Shown: piece after piece, positions 29,014 through 39,115 of the stretch | Numbering within the stretch: position 1 is the stretch's first letter | Layout: every line of letters begins with the position of its first letter | Source of the DNA: Pelagomonas calceolata | Lineage: Eukaryota > Sar > Pelagophyceae > Pelagomonadales > Pelagomonadaceae | DNA: 64,000 nt | Assembly: GCA_918797485.1 (NCBI GenBank) | Contig: CAKKNE010000003.1 | Span: 4,092,001 to 4,156,000 of the forward strand | Direction of reading: 5' to 3' | Translations under genes and position numbers: made by a program | Notes under the pieces: generated by a model | The model's input: the letters and a program-made list of their open reading frames with translations, nothing else | What the model was told of the DNA's origin: nothing | Databases searched by the model: none

Positions 29014-29331
29014 CCTCGTCCGCCGCACGCCTGCAGGGCTCTGCACACTGCAGCCTCAGTGCAGGCTGCAAAGCTATTCCAAGGAGCGTGCAAAATGCAC
29101 GGAGTGCTTCAGGAGTGGCCGCAAGGCAGCAATGCGGAATCAAGCACGTAAACTGTTGGGTTTATCGGCACAAATGCCGGCGTAAAGCTCAATCTCAATC
29201 TCTGTAGACCCGCACGTTGTCTGCCTCGGTCCGGAGCCGCCAGGGCGGCGTCAAGGGCCGCATAACGACGCCTGTGAGCGGCATTCATCGCACATGATTG
29301 ATTTCCAATCGATGCGGCAGCGAGAGCAGTA
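29014..29331. other. Divergent promoter region
   Basis: Between the metallophosphoesterase (minus) and JmjC (plus) genes. CTGCA-rich sequence at 29030-29075, with no other structure recognised. Confidence 0.45.
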
Positions 29332-31083
29332 ATGGCAGCCGCAGTCCAACCCACAATCGAGGAGCTCTGTGAAGCCTGGGCGACCGCGACAGACGCCGAC
29401 GCGGTCGGAGAGCTCGCGGACGAGCTGGCGAGACGGGCGCTGGATGTGCGCGATCCCGACGACGTCGCGCGGTTGTGCTCGGCAATCGTCGCGCGGCTGA
29501 ATGGCAGCAAAGACGACGACGACGAGATTGCCGCCGTGCTTGACGCGGTGACGTGCGGGCCGCTGGGGACCCCAGGCGCGCGCGGCGACGCACTTCGACG
29601 GGAGACTCTGGTCTTCCCGGGAGGCGTAGCGTGGGGCCTCAACGGCAAGTTCCACGGGCCGGCGCTGCGGGCGGCTTGCGCCGAGTTCTTGCTCGCGTGT
29701 GCGCGGCGCGACGCGGAGCGGGCCGGCCCCGTGGTCCGCCTTGTCGCCGAGACCGTCGCCGACCCGTATTCTTCCCGGGAGACGTGCCTCAGCACTGCCG
29801 CCGACCCGGCGTCGCGGCGCCTCCGGGCCCTCGTCGCTACCTTCGGCCCCGCGGCGCCGTCATACGAGTATGTGCTGCGGAGGCGTCGCGTCCCTGGGGG
29901 CGACATCGACCACCTGCTGAGGGTGGCCGCCAGAAAGTTTCCGAGCGACGAAGCGTGCGAGGTCGCCGAGCGGCTCGGCTCAATACTAGGCCGCGAGTTC
30001 TTCGAGCGCGACTGGGAGGCGCGCTGCGTCTGGCGCCGCGTGGACGGCTCCGGCGGCGCTCGGTCGTGCTTCCACGGGTCCTCACCGGCTCTGGCGGCCC
30101 CGCGGTGGCCGCCGCCGGCGGCCAGCTCAGGCGACGAACCCGCGCCGCCACCGGCGAAGCGTGCGCGCCGTGGCGAGGGCCAAGGGCCATTGCTGGAGGA
30201 CGTGGAGAGCCTCTGCGCCGGTCGTATGGAAGGCGCGTCGTCGATCGACCGCGCGCGCGGCCGGGGCGAAGCACTTGCGGAGGATTTTGCCCTGGAATTG
30301 CTGGAGGACGACCGCCCGCCGCTAGATGGTGTCGACTTCTACCGCGTCGGCGGTTCCACGGTCGTGCTGAATGCGGACGCGCGGTGGCGGATTTGTGCTC
30401 AATGTAGAGACGCCGTGCAGAGGAGGTTGCATGTCGCTTGCTCTGTCAACCTCTATGCGACGCCGGCCGGCGCGACGACGCTCGAGCCGCACGCTGACGA
30501 CCATTGCGTCTTCATCGCGCAGCTGTCGGGCGCGAAGCTGTGGCGAATCTTCCTTGATGGTGAGCAGTTTCCGGACCTCGGCGCGACGCTACCGCGGCCG
30601 GCCGACGACGCCAACTCTTTCTTCGTCACGCTGTACGCGGGCGACGTGCTGTATTGCCCCCGCGGCGCGCCGCACGTCTGCCAGGCGCTGGACGGAGAAC
30701 CGAGCATCCACGTCTCGGTAGGGCTCGACCTGGACCCGACGTTGACGTGGATCAGTGCCCTCCAGACGTTTGTGAGCAAGGCGAGGGGTGATCGCCACCG
30801 CGCCGATCTGATCGAAGCGGCGCGCGCCGCGCCGGAACTGCGCGGCGCGGTCCTGCCTGCGCTGAGCTACGATTTCGATGAGGGGATGAGCGCGGCGCGG
30901 AAGCGGGCGGCAGCCGCGCTCGAGGCCCTCGGGCGCTCGGACGCCGCCGAGGCCGTGCGGGCCGAGCCGTCGGAGTTGCGGTGCGGTGCCGTGATCGGCT
31001 CCCTGGCGCATCGCGTCCGGACCGCACTGGAGCAGAGCCTCGCCGTGACCACATTGCTGCGGGCACGCGCGGGCGCACTCTAG
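29332..31083 (+). CDS. JmjC-domain oxygenase, ribosomal-oxygenase (NO66/MINA)-like
   Basis: A 583-aa single-exon protein. The catalytic domain starts near 360: VNLYATPAGATTLEPHADDHCVFIAQL gives the HxD iron ligands, GAKLWRIF the following strand, and YCPRGAPHVCQAL the second His. The order and spacing match JmjC enzymes of the NO66/MINA group, which hydroxylate histidines of ribosomal proteins using Fe(II) and 2-oxoglutarate. The ~300 N-terminal residues are predicted helical and carry a KRARRG basic stretch. The C-terminal ~100 residues may form the winged-helix region of that group. Substrate assignment is inference. Confidence 0.82.
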   Translation: MAAAVQPTIEELCEAWATATDADAVGELADELARRALDVRDPDDVARLCSAIVARLNGSKDDDDEIAAVLDAVTCGPLGTPGARGDALRRETLVFPGGVAWGLNGKFHGPALRAACAEFLLACARRDAERAGPVVRLVAETVADPYSSRETCLSTAADPASRRLRALVATFGPAAPSYEYVLRRRRVPGGDIDHLLRVAARKFPSDEACEVAERLGSILGREFFERDWEARCVWRRVDGSGGARSCFHGSSPALAAPRWPPPAASSGDEPAPPPAKRARRGEGQGPLLEDVESLCAGRMEGASSIDRARGRGEALAEDFALELLEDDRPPLDGVDFYRVGGSTVVLNADARWRICAQCRDAVQRRLHVACSVNLYATPAGATTLEPHADDHCVFIAQLSGAKLWRIFLDGEQFPDLGATLPRPADDANSFFVTLYAGDVLYCPRGAPHVCQALDGEPSIHVSVGLDLDPTLTWISALQTFVSKARGDRHRADLIEAARAAPELRGAVLPALSYDFDEGMSAARKRAAAALEALGRSDAAEAVRAEPSELRCGAVIGSLAHRVRTALEQSLAVTTLLRARAGAL

Positions 31084-31118
31084 CACCGTTCTGTTGTGTA
31101 AAACCACTAATATAACTA

Positions 31119-31727
31119 TTACTTCCCCGGTCCCTTCTTCCGGCCCGCCTTCTTCTTCCGCGGCCCGGCGGCCTTCTCGATCTTCTTCTCGACGTAAGCC
31201 TCGTACTGCGCCTTGTACTGCTCGTGCCGATCTCTCTCCTGCTTGATCCGTTTCGCTCTGATAGTAAGCTTCGGAATCATCTCGCCCATCTTCCGCATCA
31301 GGTCCATCCTACATTTGATCTCCTCATTTACGGGCTTGCCGTCATCATCAAAGATCTTGACCCTTATACGGCCGGGATAGGCCGTGTTGTCTCGCGGTAT
31401 CACTTTGTACGGCTCCATCACATGCGTGAGTTTGAGGAACTGGCAGACCTCGCCCATCTCCTGGACGATCGGGTTGTCGCAGCACTGCTCTTTACTTATT
31501 CTACGACCCTTTTGGATCGTCTTCAGGCGGTTGATATTATTGGGCCAGACGGCCGGCAACTTCCCGGCGTCGACCTGGCCGGCCATCATCCTAGGCCAGG
31601 TTATTTTTGTATTGGGGTCGGGCGGCGCATAATCTACTTCCGGCTCGGCGTCGTAGGCGGCTTCCTGCCTGGCTAACGCTTGGCGTTGGGCTAATTTTTG
31701 TTGTCTTTTGCTCGGGCCCTTGGGCAT
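31119..31727 (-). CDS. SRP19: Signal recognition particle 19-kDa protein (SRP19)
   Basis: A 202-aa protein that binds SRP RNA and helps SRP54 assemble. The core (~55-150) shows VWPNNINRLKTIQKGRRI, NPIVQEMGEVCQFLKL and YPGRIRVKIFD, then MGEMIPKLTIRAK, in the SRP19 order. The N-terminus is rich in Gln and Lys and the C-terminus ends in a Lys-rich tail (GPRKKKAGRKKGPGK), as in other SRP19 proteins. It is slightly longer than usual because of both tails. Confidence 0.88.
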   Translation of the reverse strand: MPKGPSKRQQKLAQRQALARQEAAYDAEPEVDYAPPDPNTKITWPRMMAGQVDAGKLPAVWPNNINRLKTIQKGRRISKEQCCDNPIVQEMGEVCQFLKLTHVMEPYKVIPRDNTAYPGRIRVKIFDDDGKPVNEEIKCRMDLMRKMGEMIPKLTIRAKRIKQERDRHEQYKAQYEAYVEKKIEKAAGPRKKKAGRKKGPGK

Positions 31728-32207
31728 CTTTTACGCAGCGTTGCCGCCGCGCGGCTCTTGCGAGCTGTGTGCCGAGCTGCACTTGGGTTGCCACCGCTTT
31801 TCAGCCGTGGCGGGCGCTCTTGCGAGCGATTTGTGGCGCGCGCTGGCGATGCAGCGATGCGCGCAACCAATGCGGTAACCGGTGCTATTGGCACGCAGCG
31901 GCGGCGTCGCGGCTGCAGCAAGCAAGCTTGAGAGGCTTGGTCGGGTTTTGTCGCAGGCGTCGCGCCGTTGCAGGAAGGTGTTGTGAGGGGTCGTATGAAG
32001 GTACGAACGAATGGTTTTTGGCTCTCGACTGGCGCCAGGGGCAGCTGTTTTGATGCAAGTGAATTTTGTCAAATCGATTGAATCGAGTGCAAAGCTGCCG
32101 CATTAATGACAATACAGGCAACTGGGTTGTAAAAACTCTATCGCACTACCGTCTGCGCCACGCTCAGCAAGCAGGAGCCAGCGGAAGCGCCGCGTTGGCG
32201 CAAAACC
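31728..32207. other. Divergent promoter region
   Basis: About 480 bp between SRP19 (minus) and the acid phosphatase (plus). Lower in GC than the flanking genes. Nothing else recognised. Confidence 0.5.
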
Positions 32208-34271
32208 ATGCCCAGATTCAAAACACTGGCGTTGCTCGTCGCGCTCCGCCACACCAAAGCCGGCACCACGAGCGACTACGCGCGACCAAGCCGAGCGCGC
32301 GACCTCCGCGCGCACGAACTCGGTTGCTCTTACACGAACACGGCACCCACGACGCCGGGCGACGACCTCTTCCGCGGCTTCGCGTGCGACTCGCAGGCGC
32401 ACGTCTCCTTCGCGTCGCCGACGAGCGCGATTTTGTCATATGTGACTCCGGACGCGGTGCCGACGGAACTGAGGTACAAACGCCGGGGCCAGCGGCTCTG
32501 GCGCACCGCGTTCGGTGACGCGCGGTCGTACACGGCTTTGGCCAACGTCGACCCCATGCTCTGGGCGCCGACGATGGGCGAGCCGTCCTATACGTTGGAC
32601 GAAGTACGAGCGGCGGCGAACACGACGAGCTGGGCCGTGCCGGGCTCGGCTTCTAGAAGGGCGCCTCCCTATCCGCGCTGGCTCCAGTCTTACAACGATC
32701 CGGCGATGATCTACTCGAGTCCCGTGATCCACACGGTGACGCTGACGGAGTTGGAGGCGGGTGAAACTTACGAGTACGAGCTCGCGGACGGCGTGCACGA
32801 GTTCCGCATGCCTCCCGCCACGTACCCCGTCAGACTGGGCCTCGCGGCCGACGTGGGCCAGACGGTCGCGTCCTGTGTGGAACTCAAATTTACGGCGCGT
32901 TCGTCCTGAATCGCCGCGGCGACCTCCACGCCATCGACGCGACACCTGCTCGACGGCGTGGCGGTGTCGGTTCCTCACCGCTCGACGGATCCAGTGCACC
33001 CGACACCCTGGTTGATTTCCACACAGGTCGTGTCGAACCGGAGCTTCGCGAAACTGGCTGCATTAGAGCCGGACGCCGTACTACTCTCGGGCGACCTGTC
33101 CTACGCGGACGGCTGGCCCTGGCGCTGGGACTCGCGCGGACGCGGTGTCCATCCATTGTCGCCGAGACGCCTTCGACGCGGCACGCCTCGCAGGTTCGGT
33201 GCGCTCGCCTCGCCCTTGCTCTCGCGCGTCCCGGTCCTCGTCACCGGCGGCAACCACGAGGTCGGCTCGTCCGAGGCCTGGCTCCACTATCTCGAAAGGT
33301 GGCCGACGCCCTACCGCGAAGCGCGCTCGACGAGTCCGCTCTATTGGTCGGCAGACGTCGGGCCGGTCCACGTCGTCGCGCTGAACAGCTACGACAACTT
33401 CGTGCACGGTGGAGATCGCCTCCAGCGAAGTTGGCTCGAGGACGACCTCTCCAAAGTCGACCGCGCGGCGACGCCGTGGCTCATAGTGATGATGCACGCC
33501 CCGTTCTACAACTCCAACAGCGCCCACGCCCTCGAGGCCGAGCTCATGAGGTTAACCTACGAGCCGCTCCTCCTGAAATATGGTGTGGACGTCGTGCTGA
33601 GCGGCCACGTGCACGCGTACGAAAGGAGCGACGCGCGCGGCATTTATGACGCCCAACCCAACGCGTGCGGACCGGTCTACCTCAACCTCGGCGACGGCGG
33701 CAATAGGGAAGGAGGCGAGGCGGCGTGGGTCGCGCCGCACCCGGAGTGGTCTGCTTTTCGAGAGTCGTCCTTCGGCGTCGGCGCTCTGGACATCATAAAT
33801 GAGACGCATGCGTCCTACGCGTGGCACCGCGACGCCTGCGGGGCATCGACGGCGCCGCACTACGACCTCGCCGCAAACGACTGCGCGACGCCGCACGACG
33901 CCGGCGGCGCGCCGCACGTCGCTATCGACGCGATCGTATTGCGCCGCGATCTGCGCGCGTCTCCGTCGTGCGCCGCCCTGCGACGAAACCCGCCTTCCGT
34001 ATCACCCTTCCCCGACGGCTGGGGCACGTCCAACGCGGCGAACGACGACGATGCCCCGCCACCTTTGATTCGGGAGCGGCGGAGCGTCGAGCTGTCGCTC
34101 GTCGCTATTATATTGGGCACGGCGGCGTCGTTCATCCTCGGCATCTGCGCCGCGGCGCTGACGAGCCGCGTGACGCGCCGACCCTCAGAGACGATACTGA
34201 CGCCGCACAAGGGCTACGGGCTGGTCGACGAGAAGCGGTCGCCGGACTCCGTCATCGTGGAGATGCTGTGA
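32208..34271 (+). CDS. Membrane-anchored purple acid phosphatase (3 exons)
   Basis: Exons 32208-32864, 33027-33133 and 33194-34271 (613 aa). A signal peptide starts the protein and a fibronectin-like N-terminal domain follows. Metal ligands are visible: LAADVGQT, LLSGDLSYADGW, GGNHEVG, IVMMHAPFY and LSGHVHAYER. A C-terminal membrane span (VELSLVAIILGTAASFILGI) and a ~40-residue cytosolic tail make it a type I surface enzyme. The likely role is phosphate scavenging from organic phosphate. Intron 1 is a clear introner between VGQT and VVSN. The 60-bp stretch 33134-33193 is in frame but breaks the conserved WDSFGxLxSPLLSRVP run; removing it as a GC-AG intron restores the run. Confidence 0.88.
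32865..33026 (-). mobile_element. Introner element as intron in acid phosphatase, inverted relative to FEN1 copy
   Basis: A 162-bp intron. The termini are CTGTGTGGAACTCAAA and TTGATTTCCACACAG. The target duplication is GTCGCGTC (32865-32872) against GTCGTGTC (33027-33034). The interior read on the minus strand matches the plus-strand interiors of the FEN1 and chlorophyll-synthase introners (GATGGCGTGGAGG and following). The element therefore lies in the opposite orientation here, yet still splices. Confidence 0.88.
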
Positions 34272-34346
34272 AGTGTATAAAGTGAATGTATATATATGAT
34301 CTTCTTATCCCCGCGCGCGCGGCGCCTCGTCGACGTGTCGCCGTGG

Positions 34347-35835
34347 CTAGGGAACCGTCGTCGGGGCTGCGACAGGCATGCACGCCGGTAGTTCCGCGTA
34401 GACGCTCTGGGGACCAGTACCGCCCGATACACCGGAGCCCTCGCACCACTCCCCGCCGCAGGTCCCTTGGAATGAAATGTAAAACGGCCCCTGGTCGGTT
34501 GGTAACGGTCCCGCCGATGGGGGATTCGTGGGATTGCAGCAGTTGCAAGTTGCCGGTGACCCATTCGCCGATGGGCCGGGGAAGCAGGTACCCAAGTAGT
34601 CTCCGGCCGGCAGATTTCCTAGTTGGGACGTCAGAGTAAAGACGCACGACGCGTTCACGATACAGCCGGTATCAGTAGTAATGCTACTGGGGACCAGGTT
34701 CGGAAAGTTGTGGCAGCTCGTGCCTCCGCCCGGCGGCACGTTGCCACACCCTAGCGGATCGTCGACGCAGGTCGCTGGCGGATCCGTAGGTCCCGGCGTA
34801 GGTCCCGGCGTAGGTCCAGGCGTAGGCCCGGCCGTCGGCTCGGCGGTCGGCTCGGCGGTCGGCCGCGACGACGGGGCCGGCGTAGGCCCGGCCGTCGGCT
34901 CGGCGGTCGGCCGCGACGACGGGGCCGGCGTAGGCCCGGCCGTCGGCTCGGCGGTCGGCTCGGCGGTCGGCCGCGACGACGGGGCCGGCGTAGGCCCGGC
35001 CGTCGGCTCGGCGGTCGGCCGCGACGACGGGGCCGGCGTAGGTCCGGCCGTCGGCTCGGCGGTCGGGCGCGGCGAGGGAGCCGGAGTAGGTCCGGGCGTA
35101 GGTCCAGGCGTAGGTCCAGGCGATGGCTCGGCCGTCACCGGCGATGGCGTCGGCGCGGCCGTCGGGTCGGCCGTCGCTCCGACCGGCGCCGCCGTCGGCA
35201 ACAGCGATGGCACGGCCGTCGGGCCCTCCGCATCGCCGACTTGTGCGACGGAACAATCGCCTCCCGTACACTCGGGGGGCGTGGCGAGGCGGCGCCGCGG
35301 TTCGTCGCCGGCGGCTCCGGCCTTCTTGAACTGTCGCTGGGCCCAGCCGTGGAAGGCTCTGGTGACGGGACCGTGAATCTTCTTGAGGAGGCGCCGCGCC
35401 ACCTGCGACGAATCAACCGGTCGTTTAGGTCACGCCATCGAGCAGGAGCATTTCTGCGCGGCGCGCGACCTGGAAAGCCGGGCAATTCGTGGGCCCCGGC
35501 TGGCCCGGGCAGATCTGCGGGCCCGTGATACACTTGTCGCCGGTGCCGAGGCCGATCGCGCTGCAGAGCGGGAGGCCGGACGGGTCCGCGGGACACTTGT
35601 CGGGATCCGGCACGAGCTGCGGGCACGAGCCGAAAGATGGAGCATACGTGTCCGTCGTTGGCGCGTAGGACGGCGCCTCCGTCATGCGCGTCGGGGCGTA
35701 GGTCCTGGTGCGCGTGGGAGCCATCGTGGCCGTTGGCGCCGCCGTCGGCGCGTCCGCGTAGGAGTACGAATAGTCAGCTCGAACGAGCGGCAAGGCCGCC
35801 GCGGCCGCCGCGGCGAGGAGAGCGATTTTGTACAT
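34347..35835 (-). CDS. Secreted mucin-like Pro/Thr-rich protein (2 exons)
   Basis: Exons 35470-35835 and 34347-35402 (473 aa). The 67-bp intron 35403-35469 starts GTCGCGCG; the next exon starts GTGGCGCG, an 8-bp duplication with one mismatch, and the interior keeps CTCGATGGCGTGACC. The start MYKIALLAAAAAAALPLVRA is a signal peptide. A Thr/Pro-rich segment, a Cys-rich segment and then a long tandem array of PTAEPTAGPTPAPSSR units follow. The C-terminus is Cys-rich (NCCNPTNPP, CGGEWCEG). It is probably an O-glycosylated cell-surface or extracellular protein. The array is encoded by a minisatellite. Confidence 0.75.
34789..35125. repeat. Coding minisatellite, about 48-bp unit with 12-bp sub-repeats
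   Basis: About five copies of a unit that includes GGCGTAGGCCCGGCCGTCGG, some enlarged by an extra 12-bp CGGCTCGGCGGT. It encodes the PTAEPTAGPTPAP array in the antisense direction. Several copies look identical, which suggests recent homogenisation. Confidence 0.85.
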
Positions 35836-36069
35836 CAAGATTTTTGGCTTGAGCAGTGGAGATTATCACAGAGAACGAGGGCGAGAGCGCCAACGCCAGT
35901 AAGCCCGAATCTCTGGGTGTTCCTGAGCGTCCTCCCTTGCGGCCTAGTCCGCCTCGCGCGCCGCAAAAGCAGCAACAAGGCGACGCGATTTTTCGCAGGA
36001 TGAAGGGGCGATTTGGCGTTCGACGCCCGACGCCTTGACGACTAACAAGCGAGGCTTACCCGCCTACCA

Positions 36070-37152
36070 CTACGCGCTCGGCGCCTCGTCGATCTTGAAC
36101 TTCGACTTGGGAGCCCCGCACTCGGGGCATTTATACGAGTCGCCGAAGAACTTCCCTTCCCTGCCGGCGGCGATAAATAAGGTGTAGCCGCACTCCTCGC
36201 ACTCGCACGTGAGCATCATTTCATCTTCTTTCCCCGAGGGCGGCGCGAACTTGTCGGTCATGTCGACCTCGTCGGCGTCGGGCAGCGCTCCCGTCTCCTC
36301 TACTACTTTTGCCTCGAGTTCTTTCTGCCACTCTTCTTTGTCGGCGTCCGGGTCCGGTTCCGCGTTGAGGTCGTCGAGGATGAGTTGCGCTTCTCCCGCA
36401 TCCAAGCCTAATGCTTGCACCGCCTGGGCGTTCGCGGTGTACGGCTTTGACTTGCCTAATGCAGCGATGTACGCTTGCTGCGCGTAGCCGTCCTGCGTCG
36501 CTTGCAGGAACTCCTTCTTGCCGTCGAGGCCCTCCAGGGCGAGGTTGGTGAGTCTCGGTGATGATAACCCGCTTCTCGAAGCGTAGAACAAAGCCTTGCC
36601 CCGCGCATTCGTTTGCGAGACTGCAGATTCAACAGCAGACGCGACCTGGTCCGCCTTGGTCACGCCGAAGACGTCGCACAAATCCCGAAACGCATTCAAC
36701 GAATTGATCGACACTTTTTTCGTGCAAATGGCCTTCAAGCCAGACGCGAAGAGCGCGGGGCCTCTCGGCAAAAACATGAGCTTCTTCCCGTACAGCTTCT
36801 TCGTGGCCTCGAACTGGGCCTTGCTCTGCTTCTTGCCGAGCTTTAGTTTACCACCAAATTCATCGATGAGCTTGGCTTGTTTGTCCTTGATGTTACTTAC
36901 TGTTTTGTAGCCGCGGTACCCTACAAAGGCCGCGCCAGCCAAATAAGGCGCGTTGCCCCAGCTCAGCAAAGCGCGCCCCGAGCTCACTGCGACGGGCGCG
37001 GCGAGCTCCGGCGGCGGCGGCGGCGGCGGCGCGGCGGACATTTGTAGTTGTGTTGGTCGTTGTGCACCGCGCAGCGACGTTGCTCGTCGTGTTGTGGGTG
37101 CGAAGCCGGCCGCGACCGCGACCGCGCTCGCCCACAGTGCTGTCCTCATCAT
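36070..37152 (-). CDS. Plastid protein with C-terminal rubredoxin-like zinc ribbon
   Basis: A 360-aa protein. The leader MMRTALWASAVAVAAGFAPTTRRATS has the stramenopile F-A-P plastid motif. A poly-Pro segment and one membrane span (YLAGAAFVGYRGYK) follow. A helical middle region (~130-300) contains CDVFGVTKADQVASAVESA. The C-terminus has CECEECGYTLFIAAGREGKFFGDSYKCPECGAPKSKF, with two CxxC pairs as in rubredoxin-type metal sites. Function unknown; a thylakoid or envelope assembly role is possible. Confidence 0.75.
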   Translation of the reverse strand: MMRTALWASAVAVAAGFAPTTRRATSLRGAQRPTQLQMSAAPPPPPPPELAAPVAVSSGRALLSWGNAPYLAGAAFVGYRGYKTVSNIKDKQAKLIDEFGGKLKLGKKQSKAQFEATKKLYGKKLMFLPRGPALFASGLKAICTKKVSINSLNAFRDLCDVFGVTKADQVASAVESAVSQTNARGKALFYASRSGLSSPRLTNLALEGLDGKKEFLQATQDGYAQQAYIAALGKSKPYTANAQAVQALGLDAGEAQLILDDLNAEPDPDADKEEWQKELEAKVVEETGALPDADEVDMTDKFAPPSGKEDEMMLTCECEECGYTLFIAAGREGKFFGDSYKCPECGAPKSKFKIDEAPSA

Positions 37153-37687
37153 CCTTGCGGCGGCGCGTCGCTTGCGGCTACTAAGGAGAGGTCCTGTCGC
37201 TGTAGAGATCAGCAGAGCTGCACTATTGCAGCGCTCGTTGCAATTGCTTTGATAGATTCAAGGTGTCCTCGATTTGCACAATCGAGCGAGTGATGCGTGC
37301 TCTCGCGGCTCACGCGATCGCCGCGCTCCGCAATGTGCTCAATATCAAGGTGTGCGAGCGCCGGAGACGCCGGCCGGCGCTACCCGTCAACACCCCGCCG
37401 ATACGGCGTACTTGACGGCTCAAACGTGATCACAAAGCGGGACTGTAGCGTGCGGGGTATCGTGCGACTTGCTGTGAGCGCTCGAGCTTGTAGATCTACG
37501 TACGTGGGCGTAGACGTGCCCGTTGCAGCCAGGATCAGCCGAGCTGTCCGCATAGATCGCGCGCATTGACGTGGCAACTGTAGCTGTACCACAGGTCTGT
37601 GCTACAAAGCAAACACAGAGAGCACATACAGCTCATACAGCCGCATCACACGCGCAAGCATATTTTTGTGGTAGATAGAGCAAACAA
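37153..37687. other. Divergent promoter region
   Basis: About 535 bp between two plastid-protein genes, the rubredoxin-like protein (minus) and chlorophyll synthase (plus). A shared light-responsive promoter is plausible but not shown. No repeat recognised. Confidence 0.5.
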
Positions 37688-39087
37688 ATGCAGCTCAGAC
37701 TCATCTGCGCCCTGGCAACGGCCGCGGCCCTCGCGCCGCCGGCGCCGAGACTCGCGAAGCAGCCGAAGCGCCTCAAGACGAGACGGATCCTCGCCGACGA
37801 CGTGATCCTATACGCCGGCGACGACGAGCTCGAGGGCGACGCGAAAGTGGGCAGTGCTGGATTCAGACAGCTCGTAGGTTTTAGAGGCGCCGCGGACACG
37901 GAGGACGAGCCGCTCTGGAAGATCCGCATCCAATTAACCAAACCAGGAACGTGGGTCCCGTTAATTTGGGGAGTAGCTTGTGGGGCAGCAGCCTCGGGCA
38001 ACTATCGCTGGCCCTTCATCTCGGGCACCTTCGCTGAGGGCGCCGAGGACTTCGCCAAGGCCGCGACGTGCATGGTTCTCTCCGGTCCCTTCCTGACGGG
38101 TTTTTGTCAGACGATCAACGACTGGTACGACAAGGACTTGGACGCGATCAACGAGCCCTACCGACCCATACCTTCCGGAAGGATCACCGAAGAAGAAGTG
38201 TTCCAGCAGGTTTATTTCTTATTATTCGGCGGTCTCGCGTTGGCCTTTGGGTGTGATGTGTGGGCGGGACATAATATCATCGCGAACCCCTTGAATAGTG
38301 TCGGTCTGTTGGCGTGTTTCGGTGCTCTCGTGTCCTATTTATACTCAGCACCGCCTTATAAGTTGAAAGCCGAAGGGTGGAGGGGCTCCTTTGCATTAGG
38401 TGCTTCCTACATAGCCCTGCCGTGGTGGTGCGGCCAGGCGATGTTCGGCCACGTGGGCGAAGGGGCCGCTGGAGGGGAATTAACCCCACCAGTGGTCGTG
38501 CTGACGGTGTTGTACTCGCTGGCTGGTCTCGGAATTGCGATTGTGAATGACTTCAAGAGCATCGAAGGCGACCGGGAACTCGGTCTCAAATCTTTGCCGG
38601 TGGCCTTTGGGATTGATGGTGCGAAGTACATCTGTGCGGGGCTGATAGATGTGACGCAGATCGCCGTCGCGGCTTACTTGTTCGCCATCGGTTTACAAAC
38701 ATACGCATTAGTGCTCGGCTTGCTCATAGCCCCGCAGATCTGGGCCCAGACGCAGTACTTACCTGTGTGGAAATCAACCAGTCCGTCGGGTGCACCGACA
38801 ATTCTTCACTAAGTCATTTCTCGGCGATGGCGCGGCCGTCTTGGCTCGGTCGGGCGATGAGGAACCGGCATCACCACGCCATCGACCAGGCGTCGCATCG
38901 ATGGCGTGGAGGTCGACGCGACGATTCAGCACGAATGCGTCGCGAATTTTGATTTCCACACAGGTACTTACTGAAGGACCCCGTGAAATACGACGTCAAG
39001 TACCAGGGCACGGCGCAGCCTTTCTTAGTTTTCGGGATCCTGACTACCGCGTTGGCGGTCAGCCAGCACCCGGCGGCGCTGGCGTAA
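37688..39087 (+). CDS. chlG: Chlorophyll synthase (2 exons)
   Basis: Exons 37688-38754 and 38964-39087 (396 aa). The enzyme attaches the phytyl or geranylgeranyl tail to chlorophyllide in the thylakoid. The motif QTINDWYDKDLDAINEPYRPIPSG (~140-163) is the family's prenyl-diphosphate site; IVNDFKSIEGDRELGLKSLPVAFG is the second Asp-rich region. About eight membrane spans are visible. The N-terminus (MQLRLICALATAAALAPPAPR) is a plastid leader. The spliced end reads QYLLKDPVKYDVKYQGTAQPFLVFG, matching chlorophyll synthases. Without splicing the protein would end 16 codons into the intron and lose this conserved tail. Confidence 0.94.
38755..38963 (+). mobile_element. Introner element as intron in chlorophyll synthase (family 1)
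   Basis: A 209-bp intron, phase 2. Terminal repeats CTGTGTGGAAATCAA (38763) and TTGATTTCCACACAG (ending 38963). The target duplication GTACTTAC is exact at 38755-38762 and 38964-38971. The interior has GCGTCGATGG-type cores in both orientations and a CACGCCATCGACC/GATGGCGTGG inverted pair. Confidence 0.93.
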
Positions 39088-39115
39088 GACTGGTTGGGAT
39101 AGATTAGTTGCCTTA

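Noticed and set aside
33145-33193. GT donor for the short second intron of the acid phosphatase
   Set aside because: A 49-bp excision would shift the frame; the GC donor at 33134 keeps frame and restores the conserved sequence.
34789-35125. Open frames on both strands through the minisatellite read as separate genes
   Set aside because: A repeat unit that is a multiple of three keeps all frames open; only the minus-strand frame joins a signal peptide and Cys-rich domains.
35856-36038. 61-codon plus-strand ORF between two minus-strand genes
   Set aside because: It begins with a non-ATG codon in the available frame and has low-complexity content; no support.
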